From Incurvaria masculella (lineage: Eukaryota > Arthropoda > Insecta > Lepidoptera > Incurvariidae), in contig OX335655.1 of assembly GCA_946894095.1 (NCBI GenBank), forward strand, positions 11,966,001 through 12,030,000: a stretch of 64,000 nt of DNA, in the 5' to 3' direction. The notes under the pieces are model-generated. The model searched no databases and was not told the DNA's origin. It saw only the letters and a program-made list of their open reading frames with translations. Shown piece after piece: positions 22,172 through 33,770 of this stretch. The position numbers and the translations under genes were made by a program. The first letter of the stretch is position 1. Every line of letters begins with the position of its first letter.

Positions 22172-22510
22172 AGCGGCTCGCGGCTCAAGGGCCGTTCGAC
22201 TCAGAGGTCTGGGCTCATATATGTCTATGCCCCCGTATATGCACCACTTTCTTTCTTTTTCTGAGTTGGATAAGCAAATTTCGATAAGAATGCGAGCTGC
22301 TCCATGGTTCGGAATCCATGTGAAACTGTGGGTCCCTGACCCTTCTAGTTGGTAGGGTTAAGCCAGCCCGGGTTAGTACCATTGCATCGGCAATGAAAAA
22401 TTGTCCGTATTTTCCAGACAGTTCAATGTAGCCGTGCTCATAAAGGCAAGTTCCTGGGATGGCACCTAATTCCTTCGAGAATGCGTCGTGTTGGGCTAAT
22501 ATCATTGAGA
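22172..22510 (+). mobile_element. SINE with tRNA-like head, 3'-decayed
   Basis: Head AGCGGCTCGCGGCTCAAGG, then GAGCTGCTCCATGGTTCGGA, the family body and TTGGGCTAATATCATTG. The B box and the final tail are degraded. Confidence 0.75.
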
Positions 22511-24573
22511 AAAGCTCGTACCATATAAATAACGTATTATATATTACCATAGATTATTGCTTCCCTCATCTTAGTTTATACTAATATTTGAGATGACGCA
22601 AAAAAAAAGTAATACTTCACTTTATTAAACTTTGAGATTCTGTCATTGATCTAGTTCATAAATTCTTAAACTGAGGTTCATGGAGCCCTGGGCCCCCTGG
22701 CATGAGCGCTGGGTGTCCATGTTTGATATGATGACAATATACATTGCGCCTGTTCGATCTACAAATGTAGGTATCTGTACTTTTTAAATTGAGTTTTGAA
22801 GTCCGTCATATATTTGAAATTACGCAAGGACTACAAAAACCTGGTTTAGTTGATAATTATATACGAATTATCGCTTTTAACTTTGCTGTGATGTGTTGCC
22901 GATCAACAGATAGATTGGCGGAGTCATGAAGTTGATGATCCAGAAAATAATTCGCCGGACCCAAAATAGATTGGCAATCGAACCTCTTCGTTACGGCTCG
23001 CTGGTTAATTAATCTGTCTGATTCTGTTCTCCTCCCTCACAAAACGCTCATTACTTGTTATATTCCACAAGATATCTGCGTCTCGAAAACCAGCCTTGAC
23101 TTCTGTGTCTACATGCAGTTATCGTCAATTTTAATTTAGAAATAAACACAAATGCTGGTTTTATTGATATGCTGTGTAACTAATTACACTGTAAAAAATA
23201 ATTGTGCCACTGTTTAATGTTTTAACACAGTTCAAATTCAGTTATTGATGGTCAAGTATTTCTCATTACTATTATTGTATTACGGTACTTAGCTATGAAT
23301 GCGCAAAAACAATATCAAACATTTATTTTAACCGAGTGTGACAGATCAGATGATTTTGAAACGGTTATCCTAACTCACTGAACATTAAGGCTGACTACAA
23401 ATCTCTCCAATCTGTCCAGTTTCAAGAGGTACAGTAATTTTAACAGATTGGACAGTATCTTTTCACTGTATATAAGACGTAAGTAAGAATGGAAAAAATA
23501 TTAGAAGCTAGAAGCAGTTTTCTCACAGTTAGGGAAACAGTAAGTGAAAACAGTTATTCCACATAGTAAAAAGAACAATTAAAATATACAGTAACATATA
23601 ATGTTTAAGTCACTCAGAGTAACCGATTTACTGGTTGTTAATATTGGAATTACAGTAAGATTCACCGATATGTTTTCAGTGTATGAAGGATTTTTAGCTA
23701 TAGGAATAAAAGTTTTCTTACTGAAGGGGAGATATCGAACATAAATTTAGACAAAGAGAGAAAAAGATTAAATGAACGCGATTAATACATCTTTAATTGT
23801 GAGCTGTAAAACTGATATTAAACCGATAGGTAAAACTAGTCCTCAGTTTCACCGTGATTAGATGAATATAATGATAAGTAATACAATAGTTATAACACCC
23901 TGTCGCCAGCCTGCGACCTAAGCGCGACCTACCTAGGGTGGCCAGAGTGCCTGGATGACCTATTTCAGTCAGCGGCAAAGTCGCTACGCTGGTTGGCTGA
24001 TGCATTTATGCATTGAATGCATTATCGTTGGAGTATATGTGAATGTTTGTATTCTACGAAGCAGCGTATGAAAATGAGATTGTTATCCGCAATACTTTGC
24101 GTCGTAGAGAAAATAGATGCACATTGTAGACTTTACTTAGTTTGTCTCAGGGAAAATTGGGTGAAGACACATTTTTTCGCGAAATTTTTAATGATCCAAT
24201 TTTTGATGCGTGCACAAATATAATCAAGAAATATATGAATTTATATATATATTTTAAAGAAAAATTTGCAAAGTATTATTGTATGGTCAGACAATTTCCA
24301 AAATTTGTATTATGTAGGTGTTTATTTTGCGATGATTTTTATTATAATTTTAACATAACCTTCTCAATTCTAATTACTACTCATTTACGATTTATCACAA
24401 ACAGTTTTAAATATCATAAAACAATTGCTTCATGCTATGGCACAAATCATTTGGATTTCATTAATGAAAATAAAAATAGTCAAATGTAGACAAAAGGTAA
24501 AAATGGTGTTTGTTGACACCACGGATCTCCAATACATACATTTCAGTCAACGGAATCTTTAAACTATTCACAC

Positions 24574-25041
24574 GAGGTGGCCTTCAGAAAAGTAAGTTAA
24601 TGGAAAAAAAAAATGCTCAAAATAGCTTTATTTGATCGAACTAGATGTCTGATGACCATCGGCATTGTAAAATTGTGTTTGGTTTCTAAGCTATAAGGTC
24701 CGAAAGTTCGAATTTACGTTAATAATACGTTTTATACATACGTTTTATACGCGTTTATACATACTTTGGAGGTGGATTACGCAATGATAAAGTAAGAAGA
24801 TCTTTAAAAGATTAGTCATCAGACATAGCATATTTAATTAAGATTTATTATTAAATTAAATTAAAATTTTCGTAAATCTTACCAAATCATACACTATGCA
24901 CATTGTCTTTTTTGTGGACATGTTGCATCTTCCTCATCACGGAGCTTGTCTTATTCTTTGAAACAGAGAAGGTCCCAGAGCGCAACAGCACGGTTTTGTA
25001 CCGTGCCCGCGAATGAGTTAGACCCGCCGGCTTGGGCCACC
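24574..25041 (+). mobile_element. TTAA-flanked nonautonomous element, copy A (left end decayed)
   Basis: The right terminus GCTTGGGCCACC|TTAA and interior (CTTTATTTGATCGAACTAGA, CACTATGCACATTGTC, GGTTTTGTACCGTGC) match the copies at 39046 and 57126. The left end is only recognisable as GAGGTGGCC. Confidence 0.7.
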
Positions 25042-25558
25042 TTAAGTGTTGATTAAAAAAATCAACCCTTCGTGAAAACCAGGCTTAGTGTTTTTAGAAA
25101 GTGAAGAATATTTAAAAATATTTCCAAAGTTATCTTCATTCATATTCAACGTGTCCGTAATATAATTGACCTTCACTCGAAAAGCTAAGGGTTCGATACC
25201 TCAGCCAGTGTCTGCTGTCAGTTCAAACAGCGCTAGGAAAAACAAATATAGGGAGGGAGTAAACAAACCATTTGACTTGAACTCGGCCGAGGCCAGTGGG
25301 CCAGGCGGGATTTGTCAATAGGTTTTTATTGGGTTTTCGTACGCGCACGTACAGCGAGCGTGGAAGAACGTGAGTAGCGAAACTCATTCGTATGGCGGCA
25401 ACGTAGCCCGAGACGTAGCCACGAGTTAGTGGAAAACGTCTATCTGCAGGCCTATTCTTGGAATTCCGTAATCAGGAATCGGGAATGCTAAATCTATGAA
25501 AATCGCTTGTATAGCGGTTTTCATAGCGAATTTCTTGACGAAAAGATTCCAGAGAATG

Positions 25559-25728
25559 TCAGTCAGTCAGCGTGTTTGCATCCACTGCTGGACACACGCC
25601 TCTTCCTTTATTCTCCAGTCCTCCCGGACCTGAGCGGTACGGAACCACTGCTTTCCGCCGACGCACTTGATGTCGTCGTCCCACCTGGCGGGTGGTCTTC
25701 CCACACTCCGTTTTCCGGAGAATAGTTT
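25559..25728 (-). pseudogene. RTE-type LINE 3' terminus
   Basis: Shares with 16821-17045 the blocks CAGTCAGCGTGTTTGC, CCACTGCTGGACA, CGGTACGGAACCACTGC and TTGATGTCGTCGTCCC. 5'-truncated, with short (GACT)n at the 3' end. Confidence 0.7.
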
Positions 25729-26046
25729 TTTAAATTAAACAAGGTTTTCCATCGTAAACATCGCTTTGAAACGCGGTAGTCAGTTGGCTTCCGAATTCGG
25801 GACGGGCAACATCGAATGTTCGTTGCACTAAATAGCGTCGCGTGAAGTTCTCACCGTTATCTCATTAATCTCATCATCCGTTCTCCTGTTATTTCTTCAC
25901 CCCTCCATGCCGGAAATGACGCAGCGCACGCCGTGAAAGCTCTCAATAGGCACGTAAATTCGTTTACGAATATCTTCATAAGTTTCCTAATTTTTAACCG
26001 ACTTCAAAAAAAAGGAGGAGGATCTCAATTCGTCGGTATCTTTTTT

Positions 26047-26330
26047 ATATAAAACCTATGTTCATTTGAAATAATGTACCTTTCAAATAGTAAAATATTT
26101 TTTCATTCAGATGGATTGGTTTTGCAGATAACGTCTTCACATATAAAGAAACTTACAAAATCAGCTCTCTCTGAAGCTGAAGGATTTCTCTTTGAAGGTG
26201 GTTTTAAGATAATGGCCTCTAGGGCTTGGAATGTACTCCCACCACCACTAAAAGATTTGAAAAGTCAGGAAAGCTTTCGTCAAAAATTCAAACAAAGATT
26301 GTTAGAGGCCCAACAATATATTTAAAAAAA
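26047..26330 (+). pseudogene. LINE ORF2 C-terminal fragment
   Basis: An open frame from about 26047 ends FKIMASRAWNVLPPPL, SQESFRQKFKQRLLEA and a stop. The (W)NxLP...SFxxxLKxxLL pattern is typical of the C-terminus of CR1/Jockey-like elements. It is 5'-truncated; the AT-rich tail to about 26830 with AAATAAACGA is its probable 3' UTR. Confidence 0.65.
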
Positions 26331-27261
26331 AATGCCCCCTCCACCTGTCCTCCTTGCATATAGAATTTTATGCGTGCATAATTTGAGACGGTCTATTTTA
26401 TGTAAATGTTTGGTTATTCACTTGGTTAGATTTTTTTTTTCTTTTACTAAGTCTTATTTGAGACGTGTTTTTTTATATATCTGTAGCGTTACTTTTACTT
26501 TTATTTTTACGTTTCTTGGTGTTTTTTTGTGTAACTATAAGTTCTGTTTCTTAATTAGTACTATTTTTCTTGTAGTTATATTATGAAGTGTTAAATGTAG
26601 AACACCTGTATTTTTTTTTTCGTATTATTTTATTTGTTCATTCTATGTATCCTTTCCCTGGTTACTCATATCACCACCCGGGCCCACCATAATATCAGCG
26701 CTATAGACACATTATCTATAGCATATGCTGCGATGGGTCCATTTTGTCTACTGTTATTTACTTTTCATCGTTACTATGTACTTAAGTTTAATGCAAAAAA
26801 GAGACAAATAAACGATTTTTCTTTCTTTCTCTCTCCAGGGTCCGAACGAATGTAAGGTCTCTGGGTTATATCGTATTCACCATGCAGAATGCTCTCCGAA
26901 ACTATAACGCTCTCCCTCCGTCCCCTTCCTATTATCGCTCAACGCAAAACAGGCAGGGAATGCACCCATTCACCGTCGACATTACAAAAATCAGAACCAA
27001 CCGATCCTCTAGATACCTCTCCTCTAGCACTTGGGCAGCCGGCATAATTTCCGCAGCCTTTTCGGGAACTTTTTATGTGCGGACCTGGCGTACGCTTCAC
27101 ATAAAAAAATGTAGCATATCCACTAAAAATAATCAAATTTGGAACGCCTAACAATTTTTGTGAGGCAACAGAAGAGACGTAAGTCCGTAGAGTGCGTGAA
27201 CAGATAGGCAGGTGTCTAACCAGCAGAGGTGTCTTTGAAGAAGACTACTATCTCGGTCAGA
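26331..27261 (+). other. LINE 3' UTR and a decayed LINE-like stretch
   Basis: 26331-26830 is T-rich and probably the UTR of the preceding LINE. 26880-26925 resembles the 32-bp unit amplified at 7690. 26950-27130 contains HPFTVDITKIRT-like coding on the + strand, reminiscent of LINE C-termini but too decayed to classify. Confidence 0.35.
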
Positions 27262-27605
27262 CTCGGTAGCCCAGCGGCGCGACATCATGCCGTTTGACAA
27301 TCAAGGTGATGCAACTCTGGGCGCGGTTGGGTTTTGGATTGATAACCTTTTTCTACCGTTGAAGCTGGCATTCGTACGGTTCACGTAAAACGTATATAAG
27401 ATAAGGTTAATTCTTCTCGATTTGGAACTCGCATTGAATGAAAGATGGTCGAAGCGATAATTAATTATTTTTCCAGTTCGTCCAGTTCCATGTAGCCGAG
27501 CTATCTAAGGAAGGTCCTGGCATGGCTCTTATTTCCCCTGTTATGTGTAAGGCTAATATCATGACAGTAGGTTTGAATAAGCCATGGATATCCAGTTTTA
27601 TGAAA
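27262..27605 (+). mobile_element. Diverged SINE with 5S-like head
   Basis: Starts GTAGCCCAGCGGCGCGACAT, then degraded equivalents of the 5S boxes (GCAACTCTGGGCGCGG, TTTTGGATTGATAACC), then body blocks AGATGGTCGAAGCG, GGAAGGTCCTGGCATGGC and GGCTAATATCATGACAGT. The most decayed 5S-headed copy, so the head fusion is not recent. Confidence 0.6.
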
Positions 27606-27645
27606 CAATATAACTAGTAATTTTCATCCTCGAGCCGACAGTACA

Positions 27646-28825
27646 TCTAATCTAATAATCTAATATCTAATAAATAATATAAAGGGGAAAGTTTGTAATA
27701 ATGGATGGATGGATGGATGGATGGATGGATGGATGGATGGATGGATGTTTGTTACTCTTTCACGTAAAAACTACTGAATGGATTCTAATGAAACTTTACA
27801 ATAATATAGCTTATACATCAGAATAACACATAGGCTACAATTTATGTGCCCATGGGCTTTAGAACTTTCACGGGGCTGCGAAAACGATGCCGGTAGCGCT
27901 ACTTCACACTAGGGGGAGAGGAGCCGGGGGCGGTGGCGGGGAGCGGCGGCGGGGGGAGGGGGGGACGTGAGGGCAGACGTCGTGACTGTTTGGTGTCCGT
28001 TTGGCGAACTTTCAAGGCACAAGCGATTTGTAAAACTTAGTACATGTACATTTAACTACCCGGGAATTAGGATTGGCTAAATAGAATTCAGTTCCGCTTA
28101 CGCTAAGATGGGGCTGTCATACAAACTGCAATGCTATGCACGGCTCGGCTTTGCGGCGGCAGCGCTTACTTTTACTGAAGTACGGCTTGGTATTTCCTGC
28201 AACTTTAGGACCACTTGGCATCACGCTAAATCGCCGGAGGAGCGACCAACAGAATAAAATCCTTGAGAACCAATTACTCGATTTAGATGTGCATTGTATC
28301 TACGTCTAGCCTGATTCTACTAAAAACTTATAGATTACATAATATAACGCTTCATTACCAGAAGGGTAAGTAGTGAGTCTTAAAGTCTTATAACATGCGA
28401 ACCACTTACCTGATTTATATGCGTATTTTATCAATGTATAGCATCTCTGGGAGCAGTCAGGTTCGAGATGGGTGACTGTTTTCGATGTTGAGGCTGGCTG
28501 TGGGTTGGAGTCCACGCAAAACTTACCTACGTTACACGTTACTTACTAGGTAAGCAATGTAGCAGTGAAAGTGCAGAAAGGTTCTCGCGGCAAATGTTTT
28601 TTTTTAAATAGCCACCAAACGTCAACGAAGCTCTAAATGGGAATTATTGGATGTTTCTCATTAAATCATGCTATTTCGGCTCGAACGATCTTGATTAAAT
28701 TTGGTACATGGATACATTGTCCTGGACCAGTTTGACCCTATTTTGGACCAGTCATGTGGGCTACTTTTTATCCATGAGATAATTTAGCCGACACTAACCC
28801 GAGCGGAGCCGGGTACCGCAGCTAG
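27646..28825 (+). mobile_element. Helitron-like unit 1 of a head-to-tail triplet
   Basis: Starts TCTAATCTAAT and ends with a short hairpin (ACCCGAGCGGAGCCGGGT) followed by CTAG and then T, as expected for Helitrons (5' TC, 3' CTRR, insertion next to T). Internal: (ATGG)n array at about 27701-27746, a G-rich block at 27911-27966, and a segment reading on the - strand SKTVTHLEPDCSQRCYTL that recurs in unit 2. No Rep/helicase, so nonautonomous. Confidence 0.8.
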
Positions 28826-29973
28826 TCTAATCTAATAAATATTATAAAGGGGAATGTTTGTAATAATGGATGGATGGATGGATGGATGGATGGATGGATG
28901 TTTGTTCCTCTTTCACGTAAAAACTACTGAATGGATTGTAATGAAACTTTGCAATAATATAGCTTATACATCAGAATAACACATAGGCTACAATTTATGT
29001 GCCCATGGGCTTTAGAACTTTCACGGGGCTGCGAAAACGATGCCGGTAGCGCAACTTTACACCAAGGGGAGCGGGGCAGGGGGCGGCGGCGGGGAGCGGC
29101 GGCGGGGGAGGGGGGGGGAGGGGGGGGGACGTGAGGGCAGACGTCGTGACTGTTTGGTGTCCGTTTGGCGAATTTTCAAGGCACTAGCGATTTGTAAAAC
29201 TTATTTTAGGGAATTAGGATTGGCTAAATAGAATTCAGTTCCGCTTACGCTAAGATGGGGCTGTCATACAAACTGCAATGCTATGCACGGCTCGGCTTTG
29301 CGGCGGCAGCGCTTACTTTTACTGAAGTACGGCTTGGTATTTCCTGCAACTTTAGGACTACTTGGCATCACGCTAAATCGCCGGAGGAGCGACCAATAGA
29401 ATAAAATCCTTGAGAACCAATTACTCGATTTAGATGCGCATTGTATCTACGTCTAGCCTGATTCTACTAAAAACTTATAGATTACATAATATAACGCTTC
29501 ATTACCAGAAGGGTAAGTAGTGAGTCTTAAAGTCTTATAACTTGCGAACCACTTACCTGATTTATGTCCGTATTTTATCAATGTATAGCATCTCTGGGAG
29601 CAGTCAGGTTCGAGATGGGTTACTGTTTTCGATGTTGAGGCTGGCTGTGGGTTGGAGTCCACGCAAAACTTACCTACGTTACACGTTACTTACTAGGTAA
29701 GCAATGTAGCAGTGAAAGTGCAGAAAGGTTCTCGCGGCAAATGTTTTTTTTTTAAACAGCCACCAAACGTCAACGAAGCTCTAAATGGGAATTATTGGAT
29801 GTTTCTCATTAAATCATTCTATTTCGGCTCGAACGATCTTGATTAAATTTGGTACATGGATACATTGTCCTGGACCAGTTTGACCCTATTTTGGACCAGT
29901 CATGTGGGCTACTTTTTATCCATGAGATAATTTAGCCGACACTAACCCGAGCGGAGCCGGGTACCGCAGCTAG
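28826..29973 (+). mobile_element. Helitron-like unit 2
   Basis: Begins directly after the CTAG of unit 1 with TCTAATCTAATAAATATT and ends in the same hairpin plus CTAG. Nearly identical to unit 1 apart from a shorter (ATGG)n run and an expanded G-rich block (29068-29130). Confidence 0.8.
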
Positions 29974-30840
29974 TAAATAATATAAAGGGGAAAGTTTGTA
30001 ATAATGGATGGATGGATGGATGGATGGATGGATGGATGGATGGATGGATGGATGGATGTTTGTTACTCTTTCACGTAAAAACTACTGAATGGATTCTAAT
30101 GAAACTTTACAATAATATAGCTTATACATCAGAATAACACATAGGCTACAATTTATGTGCCCATGGGCTTTAGAACTTTCACGGGGCTGCGAAAACGATG
30201 CCGGTAGCGATACTTCACACCAGGGGGAGAGGAGCCGGGGGCGGTGGCGGGGAGCGGCGGCGGGGGGAGGGGGGGGACGTGAGGGCAGACGTCGTGACTG
30301 TTTGGTGTCCGTTTGGCGAATTTTCAAGGCACTAGCGATTTGTAAAACTTAGTACATGTACATTTAACTACCCGGGAATTAGGATTGGCTAAATAGAATT
30401 CAGTTCCGCTTACGCTAAGATGGGGCTGTCATACAAACTGTAATGCTATGCACGGCTCGGCTTTGCGGCGGCAGCGCTTACTTTTACTGAAGTACGCCTT
30501 GGTATTTCCTGCAACTTTAGGACTACTTGGCATCACGCTAAATCGCCGGAGGAGCGACCAACAGAATAAAATCCTTGAGAACCAATTACTCGATTTAATC
30601 AATTACTTCGTTTTTTTTTTAAATAGCCACCAAACGTCAACGAAGCTCTAAATGGGAATTATTGGATGTTTCTCATTAAATCATGCTATTTCAGCTCGAA
30701 CGATCTTGATTAAATTTGGTACATGGATACATTGTCCTGGACCAGTTTGACCCTATTTTGGACCAGTCATGTGGGCTACTTTTTATCCATGAGATAATTT
30801 AGCCGACACTAACCCGAGCGGAGCCGGGTACCGCAGCTAG
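29974..30840 (+). mobile_element. Helitron-like unit 3, internally deleted
   Basis: Begins TAAATAATATAAAGG right after the CTAG of unit 2, lacking the 5' TC block, and ends in hairpin plus CTAG (30837-30840). It lacks about 300 bp present in units 1 and 2 between ATTACTCGATTTA and the TTTTTTAAATAGCCACC block. Its (ATGG)n array is the longest of the three. Confidence 0.8.
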
Positions 30841-30873
30841 TTCAGTATAAAAACATTTTGTAACTAAACTAGT

Positions 30874-31080
30874 TTGTTACGGATATGGCGAATAATAATG
30901 GAAGATAAAAGTAACCTCGTATCCAGCATGCTGGTCCGTTGCCTCCAAGTATCCGCGGCGCGTGAGAATGCACCCAGATTGTATTTGGGCAAAGAATATA
31001 CATGGGGGAATATACTGCCCATTATGAAATCGGTGGGATTGTACCGGAGAGCGATCTATGATGGGGTGAAGCCACAATAG
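30874..31080 (+). other. Unassigned open frame after the Helitron triplet
   Basis: A 68-codon frame contains MEDKSNLVSSMLVRCLQVSA and YTWGNILPIMKSVGLYRRAI, with a more protein-like composition than most chance frames here. No family is recognised and no splice sites are obvious; probably an old TE coding scrap. Confidence 0.25.
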
Positions 31081-31145
31081 ATCTTCTCAGGTAGCATTGA
31101 TTTCGAGAATGATATCCATTTTAGAGTTTAATAATACATACATAA

Positions 31146-31601
31146 GGGGGCCCTTCCCGAGCCGCGGCTAACTTATTCGTGGGCACGACACAAAATCGTG
31201 CTATCGCGCTCTGAGAACTCCCCTGTTTCAAAGAATAAGACAGTCTCCGTGATGAGGTTTGATTTGGTTAGATTAACAAAACAATTAATTACAAAACGAC
31301 TTAGTTCAATGTAATCAGGTATGCTGTAGTCAAAAATCAAAAGGGAACAATCTAGGCATGATCAATATTTTTTTTTAATGTTTTTATTTTAACATTGTAT
31401 AGGTAATCCATGTCCAAACTTATTGTATGGACCTTATAATTTAGAAACCAAACACAGCTTTAGATTTCCAATGCTCATCAAGCATTTAATCTCATTAAAT
31501 AAAGCTGTTTTGAGCATAATTTTGGATCTCCGACTAGAAATATGCCCATGGTCTTCTTTCCACGTTTGTTTGAGGAGTTGAGCGGGAAGGCTCACCTTAA
31601 T
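31146..31601 (-). mobile_element. TTAA-flanked nonautonomous element, diverged copy D
   Basis: Inner blocks (TTCGTGGGCACGACACAAAA, AGACAGTCTCCGTGATGAGG, TTAGAAACCAAACACAG) match the copy at 57126 in the same orientation. Ends are degraded: AAGGGGGCCC left and GGCTCACC|TTAA right. Confidence 0.65.
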
Positions 31602-32016
31602 GTATCCAAATGACTATGATCCAGCAAATGCGCTCCCAACAAGTCGACATTGAAGCAATGATAATTAACAATGTCACTTTCGGTTGGGATGTTCCATTGT
31701 TTCGATATATGAATGCGTACTTTGGTATAAAAATTGGCATACGTATTTGGTGTAGTGTTATTGCGGACGGCAGACATTGTTACCAAACGTTGCGTTTTGC
31801 ATGCGAGATAATGCTAGGCGCAGCACAAACTTTTGGAAACGGTTAGATGCATAATCCCTGCATTCCTGCATCTTATCTGTTCTAACCTGAGCTAAATGAG
31901 AAAAAATGTTGGTTGGCCTATTTTCACGTAGCAATGGATCAGCGTGTTTTTTTTGCATAGAGAACGATTATGAGCTGGAGTGTGACTATAACCTACTTTA
32001 TAAAAATACTTTTTGA
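31602..32016. other. No recognisable feature
   Basis: Frames overlap on both strands at 31610-31958 but show no domain; their opposed overlap suggests chance. Confidence 0.35.
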
Positions 32017-32049
32017 TATTATCCCAGGCTCGCGCGTACCGTAGCTAGT
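32017..32049 (+). mobile_element. Helitron 3' terminus, isolated
   Basis: CCAGGCTCGCGCGTACCG followed by TAGCTAGT resembles the end of the units at 27.6-30.8 kb (hairpin remnant, then CTAG|T). The 5' extent is not recognisable. Confidence 0.5.
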
Positions 32050-32224
32050 AGACAATTAGTACAAAAACATGCTGTTGCAACAAATTTTACACTGATTAGA
32101 GCAAAAACCATTATATATTGTACATGTTTTTGCTCTGCAATGTTATCCGGGTGCTTGTAGGCATGCATAGAGTCTAAATACCTTTAGAGGCTCCATTTTA
32201 AGTATTTTTACAAGATATGTAATT

Positions 32225-32526
32225 TTTAGGGTTTCGTACCCAAAGGGTGAAAACGGAACCCTATTACTAAGCCTCCGCTATCCGTCCGTCCGTCCGTCAG
32301 TCCGTCCGTCCGTCTGTCACAGGGCAGTATCTCATCAACCGTAATAGGTAGGCAGCTGAATTTTTCACAGAGTGTGTATTTATTTTGCCGCTATAACAAC
32401 AAATAGTAAAAATAATAAATATTAAAGGGGGGGCCCATACAAAAAACGTGATTTTTTATGTAAAATCTTGTACGGTGGTACGGAACCCTTCGTGTGCGAG
32501 CCCGACGCGCACTTGGCCGGTTTTTA
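32225..32526 (+). mobile_element. SINE family B, near full length
   Basis: Begins TTTTAGGGTTTCGTACCC, has (GTCC)n at 32280-32310, GTAATAGGTAGGCAGCTGAA, CAGAGTGTGTATTTATTTTG and ends CACTTGGCCGGTTTTTAG. Best paired with the copy at 59214. Confidence 0.8.
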
Positions 32527-32564
32527 GCATTAGATCTAATAACATCAGACTGTTTGCTTAGTAA

Positions 32565-32756
32565 TGTTTGAACTGGACTTGGATGGTTAATACTTACCAC
32601 ACCAACCGTCATGATATTAGCCCAACACACGGTATGCCCGACGGAATTAAGAACCATGCTAGGATCTTCCCGTTGAAAAACAGACAATTTTGCATTGCCG
32701 CGTCGACCATCTTCGTTGGTATTGGTACCAACTAGAGCTAGTACCAAACCTGTGAC
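32565..32756 (-). mobile_element. SINE body fragment (head-swapping family)
   Basis: Tail and body blocks GGACTTGGATGGTTAATACT, ATGATATTAGCCCAACACAC and ATTGCCGCGTCGACCATC in + orientation mean a - strand copy. The head is absent and there are internal deletions. Confidence 0.65.
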
Positions 32757-33564
32757 GAGATTAACTGAGCTCTCAGTCCTTGTGAAATCAAGCAAAATTT
32801 TATCCAGAAAAGTTGGGTTTTATGGAAAACATATTAACTAATGCAACATACAACAACAAGAGTGTAATATATGCAGACGATTTGTGGTAGTTAATTTTAC
32901 ACATATTTTAGGCCACAGAGAATGGAAATTTGCGTATTCCGGAGCCGACAACAATCAATGCTTTGTGGTTTGGTCATCGCGACTACATACATTGTAAGTA
33001 CAGTCATCTTAAAAATACCCGATTGCTTAAAATATAATAATTTGGTTGATTGATCAACTTCCACATTTATTTACCTACTCATTGTATAAAAAATATATTT
33101 TTGAGAGCCATATTGGCCGGTATACTTCCGCCTACGTTTTTAACTAGCCCCTAAAATGGACTTCGGACCTGCACAACACTGCGGGCGGTCGCGCATCCGG
33201 CGGAATGTTATACTGACACAACACCACACAAATTGTCAACCAAGCTCGAAGTATGAACCTGGGTAAGCGGAGACGCCGCCACCCGTTGTGCCAACTGTAC
33301 ATAGACACAATCTGTCATGTGGGTCTGCGTGGAGCGAGCGTGTGTGCACGGCTAACATATCAAACGAGTTGTCTGTGGGTGGCTCAAGTCCCTAGACAGG
33401 GAGATCGTGCCATCAATGTTGCGTACATTCTCGCTGTGGCTGAATTAACTTGGTCTCAGACTTCATACTCTGCGATAGTTAACGTATCTTTAGAACTATT
33501 ATTAATTGAGAACTTCAGGTTATATTCTGAACGATTACTATCTGCACGTTCGATGCACAGCTTT

Positions 33565-33770
33565 ATTTCTCTTTCTGAGTTGGATAAGTGCATTTCGTAA
33601 TGAATTCGAGCTGCTCCTTGTAAAACTGTAGGTCTCTGCCCGGATTGGTACCATCGCTTTGGATGAAACATGTTCGAAGCAAACATCAAGGGACCGTGCT
33701 GGTATGTCACCGAATTCATTCAGGAATTAAGTGTGTTGGGCTAATAAGACATTAGGTTGAGTATTAGATA
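33565..33770 (+). mobile_element. SINE body fragment (head-swapping family)
   Basis: From TTTCTGAGTTGGATAAGTGC through GAATTCGAGCTGCTCC, GGTACCATCGCTTTGGATGA and GTGTTGGGCTAATAAGACAT. Decayed, no head. Confidence 0.65.

Noticed and set aside
24017..24489. Overlapping frames MHYRWSICECL and MSQGKLGEDTF
   Set aside because: AT-rich, no family, no splice context; chance frames.
29040..29231. Gly/Arg-rich protein frame
   Set aside because: Translation of the G-rich Helitron core; repeated in each unit and frame-variable.
27701..30060. CRISPR array in the region with regular repeats
   Set aside because: The repeats are (ATGG)n microsatellites inside three Helitron units about 1.1 kb apart, without spacers, in eukaryotic DNA.
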